Part shown: piece by piece, positions 20,628 to 32,712 of the stretch
How positions within the stretch are numbered: position 1 is the first letter of the stretch
Layout of the letters: each line of letters opens with the position of its first letter
Assembly: GCA_034670405.1 (NCBI GenBank)
Contig: JAXDDX010000053.1
Location: forward strand, 186,001-250,000
DNA length: 64,000 nt
Reading direction: 5' to 3'
Origin: Hoplostethus atlanticus
Lineage: Eukaryota; Chordata; Actinopteri; Trachichthyiformes; Trachichthyidae
Made by a program: the position numbers and the translations under genes
Notes under the pieces: generated by a model
The model's database searches: none
What the model was told of the DNA's origin: nothing
The model's input: the letters and a program-made list of their open reading frames with translations, nothing else

Positions 20628-23586
20628 GACTGTTGAGGCTGTCCATCTCCTGTTCTGGTTTACAGTCTTAGTCTTGGTCACAGTGACGCCATGCTCTTCG
20701 TCTTTAGTAACTTCAGCTGTGTTTATTCCCTTACATCGTGTGTTTAGTATGCTGCCATTGCCAAACATTTGGAAAGAGAAATGTAATTTACACAAGGAAA
20801 AGTGTATTTCCTAATAAGTCTGACCCTGTCTGCATGATGGATGAACACGTCTTAAAAGATATAAAATGGATAAACTCATATCAGTAGATGGATAACACTT
20901 TATCTGTTTACACTGTTCAAATGGAAATGCGAAAGATCCTAGGAATCAGCAGGGATAGAGTGAAGGGTTTGGAAAAATCACAAAACTGATTGTGTATGAA
21001 AAGAAATGGATCTTTCTGTTTAATCCACAGTCTATATTTGAACCTGCTTTCTCTTCCCTGCTGTTACTACTTAATGTCAAGGTCTAATTCCTTTTCTGCA
21101 TTCGTTAGAGACACAGACAAGATATAAACTAAGTGTAGAGGCCCCATATGGTCTTACATGTTCTGACAATGAATTCTCTCAAAGCTGAAAACTCAGAACA
21201 GCCAAAACACAGCAGGCAGGATGAAAAGCCTTTCAGCTGAACCTCTGGACCTTCCTCCTCCAAAACAGCATTAGACCCTCCAACTGCTCCAGTGGAGCTG
21301 ATCAGTGGCCACCAGTAGAAGACTGGTTGTACTGGGCAGCTCCCAGTTCAATGTGTGTAACAGAGGTGAAATCAATAAGGGGTCAGAGCTTTTGGTCAGT
21401 CTGCTTCTTTGGGTTTTCTCTGGTTTATGTGACACACTGGGAAGGAAATCCCTTGTCTTAATTCCCCCGAATCATTACCGTCCATAGAGGCCAATTTATG
21501 AAATGTCCTGGCTCCATCAGATGGCTACTGGCTGTCATGTTCGCTCTCTGGAAGATTCAGTGGTTTAGCTGAATCGTTTGGCTCAGTTCAGTTATTGGCT
21601 CATCAATACATGTCAAATCTAGGGCATCCAGTCTGTCAAGCAAAGACTTAAGATCCCTACTATCCCTTAAAAAGTACCATCATCTGGTTTAATGTTGTGA
21701 TGTCAATCACATAGTCAGAGTGGAGATCTCATCGTGGAATCAAACCCTTGACATTCCTCTTGGACCAGAGAAACGTAGCTGTCGTCTGGTACAGGACGTC
21801 GATGACGATGGGATTTCCAGGCTTCCCATTTAAGATGAGTTACTTCCGTGTTGGTCTATTTCCTGAAGAACTTGGTTAATGTCAGTTTCCTCCACGACAA
21901 AAAAAAGGGTTGTTTTATGGAAAAATAAAAACAGTCGGACAACTATCACAGGATGATAATCTCACATATCAATAGTGAAGATAGATAGATCATTTTCCTG
22001 CCTTGGCTGGACAATAAAGTTGTATTCTATTCTATTCTATTCTAAAATAGTCTTGTACCACTACTATGTATTTTGTAATGTGTTTTTAGCGGGGGGGCTA
22101 TTAGGGGGTAAATGGATGGATGTGAGAATGGATTTGGAACAACAATTCAAATAAATATAAAATCCTGCCAATTTCTAAACTGGTTTATTGGAGGAACAGG
22201 ATGTATTGTTGTATTGTCGTGCAGACAAACCGATGACAACGCCTCTTCTGACCTAATGTACTGGTTGATAAGGGCTATCATGCCTCTCCAGGATCCTGAA
22301 GGACAGAATGAGTGACACCCATGACAGCTCAAAGCCGCTGAAAATACAAAAATACCAGCCTCCTCCACACATTGACTAGGTATGTGACATTTTTAGGAAG
22401 GTTAAATACATGCATTCATCTGTCTGATACAGAGGAAATGTGTGGCAGTAAGAAAGTTTATTGTCCCTTTCTCTTTTTGTCTTATATCTCCTACAAACTA
22501 TGGTGATGATAATGATGAGAAGTAATATCATTGGGTGCAGTTATTAAGCATGTTTACATGATGTCATGTGTCTTGGTGCTCATAAAATGGGGTTTCATGA
22601 AACACTCAACACACACTTTCAATTCAAGCAAGGAAAACACAGGAGTCATCTCTTCATAGTCCTACAGCATTAATATTGAAAAAGGCATTTGAACAACAAT
22701 GGAGTATTACTGTCTGGTAGTGTATGTGCAGATGTGATAAAATGGATATTTCTGCCATCAAGTGGCAGCAGGATTTTACTACACAATGATTTATACCGTC
22801 AACAGGTTATGTAGTGGCTTCCAGAAACACACTTTCAGTAAGCCACTGTTTTGAGCGGGGTTGACAACGTGCAATCCAAACAAGGCAACCTGCCGATCCA
22901 AAGTCCAAAAAAGGTATTTTATTGACAGAAGATTTTAACAAAAGGTATTCATAATCGACTTTCAAAAATAACAAAAATGAGTCAATAATTCAGCGGTATA
23001 CTTTCAATAATATTTTGCAGTCGAAAAACTGTTCCGCTCCCCGTCTCACCTAGTGTCCACATTTTGCCGGTGTGTCATCCCTCAATAAATAAACAACTCA
23101 TGAGATCATCATTATGGCTCCAACAGGTTATGCAATAGAAAAGCCTACCCTGTCCTAGAAGAAGAATCAGGAAATAAGAAGCATGTGTGAAGCATCACTG
23201 ACAATAAGTGGTTCTTACCAGTTGAACGTGCTTCATGTAGTTTTAAGAGGGAAACCTGAAATGAAATGATTTGACATATCGTTAGTACTACATAAACTAC
23301 CGCTTGAACCTGGTGATCCTACAGTCACGGTTCTGTTTGTTGTTAGGATATGGTATCAGCTGCAAATCACATCTTAACATTTGTGAATAGTTATTATTTG
23401 AGTCAGTTGAGTCACTAACCCTAAAACTGCATGGTGCAGCTTAAAGCATGGGAAGCAAACCTCAACCACAGTGTCCAGACTCCTTTAAAGAGACCCCCCC
23501 TCCCCTCCTGGCCGGACCTGTTGGACTGAACCTTGGATCTACAGGCAGCACATGGTGAGAAAATCATTAAGGCCTGTTGATTTTAC
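20628..23586. other. Receptor 3' flank and intergenic DNA
   Basis: No further exon recognised. 21985-22048 resembles a LINE 3' end (TGGCTGGACAATAAAGTTG followed by TATTC repeats). 22080-22400 and 22840-23080 have AT-rich open stretches without splice-bounded coding signals. No clear AATAAA lies close to the receptor stop codon; the nearest is near 21921. Confidence 0.4.
21985..22048 (+). mobile_element. Solo non-LTR LINE 3' tail with (TATTC)n end
   Basis: CCTTGGCTGGACAATAAAGTT followed by four TTGTATTC/TATTC units. ACAATAAAGTT plus a pentamer tail is the usual terminus of Rex-type teleost LINEs. Too short to assign further. Confidence 0.45.
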
Positions 23587-23588
23587 TA

Positions 23589-24658
23589 TTACATTTTTTT
23601 ACGATTGCTTACACACAATTTCTGAAACTATGGCTCATTTTCTCAAAACTCTACACACAAAACCCCAAAACACACACACAACATACAAAACGTCACACGT
23701 CTCTTGCAAAAGCAAATACTTCATTCAAAAGTATTTCAATTCTTCTCAAAAAGGTATTTTAGCATCTAAACCACCACATGAATAGTTCTTCCTGCACACC
23801 AACTACACACTCATGTGATAAATGAAAAACACTACTATCTTGTGTCTTTTGCATTTTCAGTGTGCAGTAGTACTCACATGTACATGTACCCAAATATATA
23901 TGTATGTGTATTCAGTATATATTACAGTTTTTGTCGGTTGCTTACACACTGAAAGTGAATGCTTAGACAAAAGCATCAAAACCTTAACTTTTGTAACCAT
24001 GCCTTAAACAAAGGCACCAAAAGTACAAACACATTTTCTGCTTTACACGACACACTGTTTCTTACATGAGACACTTGGTTCAAGAATGAAATCTCTTTCC
24101 CATTGGGAAAACATTTCTACACTAATCGAACACCAATCAGTCTGAGCCTTGGCACTACAAATACACCTCAGGTAAGCTCACCTCTTTTGTGAGAACTTTG
24201 CAAACATGGAGGCAGTGAGAGGAAGAGGAAGAGAGAGAGGAGTAGGAGGAGGACGAGGACAAGAGCAAAGAAGGGACCAGGCAATAGACGGAGACATGTT
24301 TCCTGTGGGGGCGCCGGCCTTGCCTGGAGCTTGTAGTTGTGACTGAATGTGTTTGACCCAAACAGAAGGCAGGATCCATAAACCATCCACCCCATCCCTT
24401 ACAATACTATTTTTTTACCATTGCACTGTAATTTTACTGTAAATATTTTTGTTTGTATTTTTCTGTGAGTTTACAGTAACATATTGTATTGATGACTGTA
24501 CTGTAATTCTACTTTTGTGTTTTTTTGTTTAAAAACCTTCATTTTGACATAGAAGTGAGATGTTTATCTCCAAGTGTCTTATTTGGCTTGTGTGTAGAGT
24601 TTTGACACAATGAGCCAAATTCCGCAACAAGTGTGTAAGCAATCGCAAAAAACTGTAA
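23589..24658 (+). mobile_element. DNA transposon with about 70-bp terminal inverted repeats and TA target duplication
   Basis: The left end TTACATTTTTTTACGATTGC and the reverse complement of the right end TTACAGTTTTTTGCGATTGC match, and the similarity continues for about 70 bp (TTACACAC..GGCTCATT..CAAAACTCTACACACAA). Both ends abut TA (23587-23588 and 24659-24660), as in Tc1/mariner/IS630 elements. Inside, 24206 starts MEAVRGRGRERGVGGGRGQE, an RGRG-rich N-terminus seen in an IS630-type teleost transposase family, stopping after about 50 codons. The catalytic region is absent, so the copy is non-autonomous. A third partial TIR-like motif is at about 23925-23960. Confidence 0.7.
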
Positions 24659-24749
24659 TACACTATAAACACAAATACAACGGAAAAAACATCAAATACA
24701 TTTTTTTCTCAAAACATGGGAAAAATAAAATAAAAATCGGGCTACATCC

Positions 24750-25060
24750 TGTCTCCTATTGGGGCCACAGCACCTCATCAACATCATCTCTGGTGACACA
24801 CCGTCTCTGGCATGCCCCCTCATCTACGTCACCACAGGCCTCCTCCATTGCCTGGAGAAGGGGTATGTGTTGATGGGGCTGGACCCTCAACCCATGGTTG
24901 ACCACATGGTCAACCAAAGTGGCCTGGATCTCATCCATGATCGTTCTCCTTCCTCTTCCATGTCCCTGTCCTCGTGCTCCTCTTACTCTCACTCCTCTTC
25001 CTCTAACTCGCTCTCAATATCGGACTCCATTGTTGTCCAAACCAAGAGCGCTAACCTGTG
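24750..25060 (-). pseudogene. Fragment of an RGRG-type IS630/Tc1-like transposase
   Basis: Minus-strand frame 24992-24756 reads RVRGARGQGHGRGRRTIMDE, then IQATLVDHVVNHGL and RVQPH. This corresponds to the N-terminal RGRG..DEI.ATLVDHV..HG(L/M) helix-turn-helix region of the family implied by the element 100 bp to the left. Part of the HTH (TMREAGQ) is missing and no DDE domain follows. Confidence 0.5.
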
Positions 25061-25107
25061 GTATCTATAGTGCTCAAGCTCTGATTTCTAAGTGAACAAA
25101 TTCGCTG

Positions 25108-28100
25108 TAAGTGTTTTGAATGAATGAATGAATGAATGAATGAATGAATGGTTTATTTCGGTTAATAAAAATTCCCGTTCGTTATTTCACACAATAAAAA
25201 AGACAATCAACAACCGAAAAAGGAATAGGCTGAAGCCAAGGCTTATATATGCCTATCCTATACAATCCATAAAGATAACCCAGAATATCAGCAATACAAA
25301 AAAAGAAGAAAAAAAATAAATAAATAAATAAATAAATAAAGCTTACTGATTATTTTAATTAATCATTTCACATTGTACTCCTTAATTATTTTACCTTTCA
25401 AGGCTTTTTTAAAATTCAACCGAGAGCTACACAGTTTCAACTCATCACTAAGTTCATTCCATAATTTAACTCCCAAAACTGAAACACATCTGTATTTTAC
25501 ATCAGTTCTCACTTTGCATGTTTCAAACATGCACAACCCTCTTAAATTATAATTTACTTCTCTTAATTTAAACATTTTTTGAATACAAACAGGAAGGTTT
25601 TAATCCTAGCTCTAAACAATATTTGCATCGTTTTTAAATACACAATATCTAAAAATTTCAAGGTACAGGATCCTATAAACAACTGATTTGTGGATTCACG
25701 ATAACCAACTTTATTTATTATTCTAATAGCTCTTTTCTGAATTTTAATTATAGGGTCTATATTTGTTTTATATGCATTTCCCCACACCTCAACACAATAC
25801 GACATATATGGTATTATGAGTGAGCAATACAATATATGCAGACATTTCTTATTCAGCAAATCCCTCATCTTGTAAAGAATAGCAATAGATTTACATAATT
25901 TCCGTTTGATGTATTCTATATGTGGCTTCCAACTAAGCTTATAATCTATAATCACTCCCAAGAATTTTGTGTCATATACTCTTTCGATTTCAACTCCATT
26001 TAAATTCAGTTTAATTTCACAATTAGCCCTGGCACCACCGAACATCATAAATTTTGTTTTATTTTCATTTAGTGATACCTTATTGATATCAAACCATTTT
26101 TTTAACCTGATCAATTCTGTTTCTACTGTTTTTAATAATTCTTTCATGTCCTGTCCTGAACAAAATAGATTTGTGTCATCCGCAAATGTAACAAATTTCA
26201 GCTTACTCGATACTGTAAAAATATAATTTAAATAAAGTATAAATAACTTAGGTCCCAATACCGAACCTTGTGGAACACCACAGGTTACTCTTCTAAAATG
26301 TGATTCAGTATTTTTAATTTGTACATATTGAAACCTATTATTTAAATAACTTTTTAACCAATTTTGTGTTACGCCTCTTATGCCATAACGTTCCAATTTT
26401 TGCAGAAGTAAGGAATGATCGATTGTATCAAACGCTTTACGTAAATCAATAAATACCCCTACAGTGTGTTGTTTCTTATCTATTGCTGTTGCTATATTTT
26501 CTACAAATTCCATCACTGCTAAAGATGTCGATCGATTGCTCCTAAACCCATATTGATGGTCACTCAACAACTCATATTTCTCAATAAAGTCATCAAGTCT
26601 ATTTACAAATAGTTTTTCAAGTATTTTAGAAAATTTAGGTAGCAAAGACACTGGTCTATAATTTGATACGATATGTTTGTCACCATTTTTATAGATTGGA
26701 ATCACCTTAGCTATTTTCATTTTATTAGGAAAAATACCTGTTAATAAGGATTTGTTACATACGTAAGTAAATGGCTCGAGGACACCGTCAATTACTTCTT
26801 TTATAAGTGACATATCAATAGTGTTACCATCAGTGGATTTTTTATTCTTAAACTTTCTTACCACTTCTAACACATCACTCTCACAAACTCCACCAAGGAA
26901 CATTGAATTACTTCTGTCAAATGTGAAATCATAAATATTGTCTTCGTCTCTAGAAAGGTTAATTTCCTTTGCCAAATTTGGGCCTACATTAACAAAAAAA
27001 ATCATTAAACTCATTAACAATTTCCGCTACATTTTCAATACTTGAATTGTCATTTTTCACAAAATAAGTTGGAAAATCCTTTTTACCGCGGTTTTTAATC
27101 ATATCATTAAGTACACTCCAGGTAGCCTTAATATTATTTTTATATTTTTGTAACAGCTGATCATAATAGTCTTTTTTTTGTAATCTCATAATACAAGTCA
27201 ATCTGTTTTTATATGTTTTGTACTTGTCCTCTTTTTCCTTTGTTCTATGCTTAATAAATTCCCTGTAGAGCCTATTTTTATTTTTACAAGCTTTTTCCAA
27301 ACCCTTTGTTAACCATGGTTTTCCCTTCTTATTGGGATTTTGTCTATATTCTTTAAATGGACAATGTCGGTCATAAAGTGTCAAAAATGTATTTAAAAAT
27401 GCATCATATGATTCATTAGTATCCTCTACATAAACTTCCTTCCAATCCTGATTCATAAGTTCTGCCTTAAGGGCCATAATTGCCCCTAGTGATTTTATTC
27501 TTACCAAGTTGTTAGTCTGCTTATTTGTTATTAATTTTAACTTGTTGTTCATTTCTACCACTGCAAAGACAGGCAAATGGTCGCTTACATCAGTCACTAA
27601 TAGTCCACTAATTATCTTCCCATCAGCTCCATTTATAAAAATATTGTCAATCAATGTTGCACTATCCTTTGTTATTCTGCTCGGTTTTACAATTAACGGA
27701 TAGAAGCTCAAGCTAAACATAACATTAACAAATTCTGTAGTTTTCATCATTAGATTTCAGCAAATCAAGGTTGAAGTCACCACAAACCAAAATCACCTTA
27801 TCATTATGATTTTCGTATAATTCAGAGATCTTCTTGTTAAAATGATCAATGCACGACCCCGGTGTTCTATAAATGCAACTAATAATTATGTTTTTGGATC
27901 TTTCAACGTTAATTTCAATAGTTACACATTCCATAAGATTATCAATAACAGTTGTCATATCACCAATGACCTTACATTTAAGAGCAGCTGTCACAAACAG
28001 GGCAACACCCCCTCCCCTTTTATTGTTTTTTGAAACCCTGTTATGAAGAAATCTTGCAGCTTGTCTTCTCATTTCATCATGTTGTGGATTTGATCTTTTA

Positions 28101-28115
28101 GTTTTTAACATTTAG
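25108..28115 (-). mobile_element. Jockey-superfamily LINE, nearly full coding part, frameshifted
   Basis: Minus strand, 5' to 3': an endonuclease part (28111-27725: RGGGVALFV, VCGDFNLDLL), its end plus linker (27750-26989: TDVSDHLPVFAV, then KGKPWLTKGLEKA), then a complete RT (27020-25563: [65 protein letters not shown] active site) and a short C-terminus (25575-25363). At least three frameshifts separate the blocks. The 5' end is truncated (no TETWL block). The 3' end carries a TGAA/ATTC tetramer tail at about 25110-25150, the usual LINE tail. The exact family is not assigned. Confidence 0.8.
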
Positions 28116-28119
28116 CAAC

Positions 28120-28569
28120 ACACACAGTTAAAGTAACAATAAACACTTCTTCTTTGCCTTGAAATATAGTAGTCTTGTTTTTCTTTCAGCAGCTTCTGAT
28201 TCATATAGATATATTCATATTATATTTCATTTCTGAAATAAAGTTTATAAAGTGCTTGTGATAAATGAAGAATCAACTCAGCTGCAGCTTCTGTTCATAA
28301 TCTCTTTCTGAAACTCGGAGCTGTTGGGAAGGGGAACCAGGCAGCATGCTGTGGCGTGGCGAGGTGAACAACAAGCTGCTGCAAGAGGAACGAGAACCTG
28401 CAACTTCTTACAGAGAAGAGGAACTTACAGTGTGCAGTATTGTGCTGTGGTTAAGAGGAACTTAACCAAGTCACACACACAGTACACCATGTACTGCTGG
28501 GATCAACAGGACTAAGGGAAAGTCAATATATTATTATTGGGAAAGATGGAGGGAAAGTAGTACACACAC

Positions 28570-28610
<41 letters not shown>

Positions 28611-28758
28611 CACACACAGGTTTTCTGTGTCTGTTCAAACATTAAAGTCTTGGCAGCCTTGACAACATTTCCAGTCAAGGTGAGTTATTACAACACTGTG
28701 GAGTTTCACTGTGTCATAAGGCTGGAGACCAAATGGGAGTGGCAAAGTGTTGCTCATC
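28120..28758 (+). other. lect2 5' flank with a CA microsatellite
   Basis: Non-coding. (CA)n occupies about 28561-28617. The segment just upstream of the TATA box contains TGGCAAAGTGTTGCTCA, which includes a CAAAGT HNF4-type half site. That would suit the liver expression of LECT2 but is only suggestive. Confidence 0.4.
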
Positions 28759-28765
28759 TATAAAG
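28759..28765 (+). promoter_or_regulatory. TATA box of lect2
   Basis: TATAAAG lies 70 bp before the lect2 ATG (28835). A start site 25-30 bp downstream would fall at about 28790, inside the GA microsatellite at 28775-28811, which would make that repeat part of the core promoter and 5' UTR. Confidence 0.6.
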
Positions 28766-28772
28766 CCTCTGT

Positions 28773-28774
<2 letters not shown>

Positions 28775-28811
<37 letters not shown>
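28775..28811. repeat. (GA)n microsatellite at the predicted lect2 start site
   Basis: Eighteen or so GA units between the TATA box and the start codon. Length polymorphism here would change the 5' UTR. Confidence 0.9.
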
Positions 28812-28815
<4 letters not shown>

Positions 28816-28834
28816 AGAAACCTGCAGATTCACA

Positions 28835-30733
28835 ATGAAAACTGGACTTGTTTTGCTGGCGGTTCTGCTAGGTAAGAACTGCTGCTGGATTAAAACTACG
28901 ACAGGTTTTAGAGCTCTAGTTATGTTGATGATTTATTTTCTGTCCAGCTGTGCTCAGTGTGTGTGACGCCGTCCGGTTCGGGCCGCTCTGCAGTGGAAAC
29001 CCGACCAACCAGAGGAGGACTTCAGACCGATGGGGACAAGGACACTACGGTGCCAGACGGTGAGACAAAAGTCTTTTCTTCACTCAAAGAAATATTTCAG
29101 TCCATTGTGTAAGGTTTATGCATTTTAATTGTATGACAAATTTCCATTAAACTATATTAAGTAATTTGTATTAAATTCAAGTGTTATCATTATTACATAA
29201 AACTTAAATGCATTGAATTAATTATTTTAAATTTGTGTAATTCATTTTCATAAAGCCAATGCATATGAAACGTGTTAGTTTTATAACGGTCTAAATGACA
29301 AATTTCCATCAAACTGAAATTATTAAACTATACATTATCTGATTACATACATCCAATAACAGTCAGACAACAATATTTCACATACCAAAACTTTTATTGC
29401 AAAAGAACTCCTCGAGTTCAAAGACTGACAGAGTCAAAACAGATCAGTCAAAACAGGAGAGTATAGGTGTGAATTAAGATGAAAAGTATTTTCAACAATA
29501 TGTGCCTCCTCCCATTTGTGAAAATACAGTTAACATCGATTTACACGGCACTACTCAAGAAGGCTGATTAGGCCAAAGTGCTCTAGTAGCTCTAGTACAG
29601 TTTCCAAACAGAATAATGTCTGAAAACTCTCAACGACCAACCATGACAAAAGGAAAACTCTCAACGACCAACCATGACAAAAGGATGCAAAAACATTTTT
29701 CTGAACTGTATACTAATATGTCAAAAGTGACACCAGTACCCATCAACAGTTGAAGCTTACATTTTCAATTTCAACAAAAAAACAATTATTGTTTAATCAA
29801 AATGAGGTAGTGCGCTGTTAAATAACAGCCAATCAGATTTATTTACTTATTAATCGACCTTAACCCTGTGTAAGAGCGAGGAGGGGAAGGAGACTTCTGA
29901 CTGAAGTGACTGTTGACCCATGACCCATGACCCTTGACCCTGGTCTGTTTCAGAGGAAGCCGGTTGCACAAAGGTCTGGACATCGTGTGCAGTGATGGAG
30001 CGACGGTCTACGCTCCGTTTGACGTGACGCTCAACGGAAAGGTCATCGTCTACACCGACCCCAACAAGGCAGCCATTAACAACGGCATCAACCTCACAGG
30101 AGAAGGTTCGGCAGGAAGCTACTGACAGGACAACAGACATCTGACAGACTAACATAGTAGTACAGTAGCTACTGACAGGACAACAGACATCTGACAGACT
30201 AACATAGTAGTACAGTAGCTACTGACAGGACAACAGACCTCTAACAGACTAACCTAGTAGTACAGTAGCTACTGACAGGACTACAGACCTCTAACAGACT
30301 AACCTAGTAGTACAGTAGCTACTGACAGGACTACAGACCTCTACCAGACTAACGTAGTACAGTAGCTACTGACAGTACTACAGACCTCTACCAGACTAAC
30401 ATAGTAGTACAGTAGCTACTGACAGGACTACAGACCTCACAGACAGGGGACATATAAGACCAATAGAGGTTAGGAGCCACCATACAACTATTTGACCTCC
30501 CATATAGTAATTATTGCTGAGCGATGAACTGATTATGGCTAATCGGTGATTGCTGGCTGTCCTCAGGTCTGTGCTTCAAGCTGTTCTATGTGAAACCAGA
30601 CCGGACCTCAGGCCTGGTGAGGAAGGGCCAGCGGATCGGCATCATGCTGCCCATGCAGAGCGTTTACCCTGGGATCACCTCGCACGTCCACGTCCAAATG
30701 TGTGACAAGTCCGATCCCACCAGGTACTTCTGA
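28835..30733 (+). CDS. lect2: Leukocyte cell-derived chemotaxin 2 (complete, four exons)
   Basis: Exons 28835-28871, 28948-29059, 29954-30105 and 30567-30733 join in phase (1, 2, 1) to give 155 codons, matching the usual about 151 aa of LECT2. A signal peptide (MKTGLVLLAVLLAVLSVCDA) precedes a secreted M23-peptidase-like beta domain without peptidase function. The zinc triad is visible as H55 and D59 (RLHKGLDIVC) and H142 (HVHVQMC). Other landmarks are CSGNPTNQRRTSDRWGQGHY, GATVYAPF, NNGINLTGEG and YPGITSHVHV. In vertebrates LECT2 is a hepatocyte-secreted chemotactic and hepatokine factor. Donors 1 and 2 are good (GTAAGA, GTGAGA) and acceptors are CCAG, TCAG and TCAG. Donor 3 (AAG|GTTCGG) is weak and is followed within 12 bp by a 50-bp tandem repeat. 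It is the only phase-compatible choice. Confidence 0.93.
30118..30440 (+). repeat. 50-bp minisatellite in lect2 intron 3
   Basis: About 6.4 copies of a 50-bp unit beginning ACTGACAGGACAACAGACAT. Copies start at 30121, 30171, 30221, 30271, 30321, 30368 (after a 47-bp unit) and 30418 (partial). Units diverge slightly (CATCTG, CCTCTA), and neighbours share variants, as expected from stepwise duplication. The array starts 12 bp after the exon 3 donor. Confidence 0.95.
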
Positions 30734-30921
30734 TGGGCTCACCGATGACCAGACGGGCTATGCGCTTTTATTTTTCTGCTGGTTGTATCATGGTAATGTT
30801 CTGCAAATCATGTATTTAGTGATGTCTTGATGAAAGCTTCATGCTCTTTTCGTTCTGCTGTTCAGAACCACCAAGCTGCGATAAACCAAGAAAATGAATT
30901 TTGTTGTGCTTCTGAAGGTGA

Positions 30922-30927
30922 AATAAA
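30922..30927 (+). terminator. Candidate lect2 polyadenylation signal
   Basis: AATAAA about 190 bp after the stop codon at 30733. Another AATAAA lies near 31273. No downstream GU-rich element was tested. Confidence 0.4.
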
Positions 30928-31429
30928 AAAGGGAATATATCTGCACATTACAAGTTTGTTTCAAAATGAAATGTCCACCACTCAATCCATGCTGACGTAC
31001 ATTATTAGTTACTGGCAGTGTGAAGGCCATCACCCACAACAGTCACATTTTAGAAAAGGGAATCAATATTTTCAGTAATGAAATCAAGGTGGTGATTCTT
31101 CTGAGAATTGATGTACAGCACCAAATATTCCAGAGCTCCTGAAGTGACAGTCAGTAATGTTACTGACTGGAGCTCAGCATTTACTTTCCAATCAAAAAAA
31201 TACTCTTGAACAATCTTGAAATGTTAAATATTGACAATGTTGGTTTACCAAATCATATTTCCAAGAGTTTGCAATAAATGTTTTCAGAAGTGAAACCTGT
31301 TAAGTTAAGCAAACAAAAGAACAAAAAAGTCCAGTGTTGCGCAACAGACAGACAGGATGACAACCAGAACTGACAAGGATCAAAAGATAGAAGAGCAGAG
31401 CTAAGGCAGGCTGCAGATCAGATGACATG

Positions 31430-31505
31430 ACAATCAACAGGATCTCTGCAGGAATCAACAAGATCTCTGCAGGAATCAACAGGATCTCTGTAGGAATCAG
31501 CATGC
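31430..31505 (+). repeat. 21-bp tandem triplicate (ATCTCTGCAGGAATCAACA)
   Basis: Three consecutive units of AGGATCTCTGCAGGAATCAAC with single-base changes. Confidence 0.85.
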
Positions 31506-31717
31506 AGGAGTACAGCAGGCTTCCTTCTTACTTGTTGCTAGTAAGAAGGATTTACCAGCGCTGTTCAGTTCAACCTTTATCGTCCTTTATTGGTTTGCAT
31601 CATATATATATATTTACACTGCTTTTACATGCAATAGAAATCATAATCAAAGATTCCAGACATAAATTAAAATATTGCTCAACAAATTCATTAAAAGCCT
31701 GTCTATGTTTCAAGATG

Positions 31718-31862
31718 TTCCCTGTGTTCAGGGTGAGGGGGTTGGAGGTGTGTCTGCCCACCCTGACCACCTGGGGCCTGGCGGTCAGGAAGTCCAGGAT
31801 CCAGATACAGGGGGGTGTTCAGTCCCAGCTCAATCAACTAGCCAGCCAGTCTGGTGGGGACT
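31718..31862 (-). mobile_element. Rex1 LINE fragment (RT palm segment)
   Basis: Minus-strand sequence is nearly identical to 47300-47433 and to the reverse complement of 60200-60345 (ACCCCCTCACCCTGAACACA, TCCTGGACTTCCTGACCGCC). It covers the SPQG-upstream part of the RT only. An isolated fragment. Confidence 0.85.
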
Positions 31863-32479
31863 AACCCCAACCCATGTGTTGATATTCCAGCACATTTTCC
31901 TGTAAATTATTAACTGAAGTGAGTTGAAGGTTTGTCCGTTTCCATGTTGGACAGAAAGGCTCCGTCCATTTAACCCCAGAGATGATGATGATGAAGTCAA
32001 GCTGTGTCTGATTCTGAGCAGCGAGGTTTAAAAGTAAGAGGGGATTTATCACTAGTATATTGTGGCACAGTCAGGGGTGTAGATAGGGTAGTACCTCAAA
32101 ATGACAAAACACACAGTGGAAGGTTTCTTTGGGCGGCGCTCTGCTCAGCCCCTTTCATTTCAAAACACTTAACTGAAAGTCACTGGACAAAACATAAGTT
32201 TGTTGGGAGAGAGGTTCTTCTGGTCTACAACCGAAACACAAATAATGTTGTCCCTTCTACCTCAAAGTGGCTCGGTGGCCTGTGCAGACAACTTCTCAGT
32301 TTAGACACTGCCTTTGTGGCCCTTATCTATCCTAGGGCCAATCATCTTGACCAGGTACAGGTGTGGCTTCCTTCAGCTCAATACCCCCGGAGGGAACCAA
32401 CGAGCCGGCATGTAGTAGCCGTTTACCACTACAGCCCTCAGCCTTCCCCTGGATGGGTCACTATATATATATACATATA
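31863..32479. other. Unassigned sequence downstream of lect2
   Basis: An open frame at 32004-32573 has no recognisable domain and spans into a MITE. I see no splice-bounded or family-matching coding signal, so it is left unannotated. Confidence 0.4.
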
Positions 32480-32481
32480 TA

Positions 32482-32712
32482 GAGTTCTGGAAAAAATTAA
32501 GAGACCACTCCAAATTGTTCTTAAATCAGCACCTTTACATGTATGGCAGCCATTCCATTCCAGTGTCTGTTGAATTCCAACACAGGCACAACTCATGTTA
32601 GTAGTTTATAGAATAAAACCAAAATGTTCATTTTACTCAAACACATAACTATAAATAGTAAAACCAGAGAAACTGATAATTTGGAGTGGTCTCTTGATTT
32701 TTTCCAGAGCTG
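32482..32712. mobile_element. 231-bp MITE of Tc1/mariner type
   Basis: Inverted termini: left AGTTCTGGAAAAAATTAAGA then GACCACTCCAAATT; right end reverse-complemented AGCTCTGGAAAAAATCAAGA then GACCACTCCAAATT. They match over about 33 bp with two differences. Both ends abut TA in TATA-rich DNA (32480-32481, 32713-32714). There is no coding capacity. Confidence 0.85.

Noticed and set aside
25969-26226. Plus-strand frames opposite the Jockey-type RT
   Set aside because: Shadow frames of the minus-strand RT with no independent similarity.
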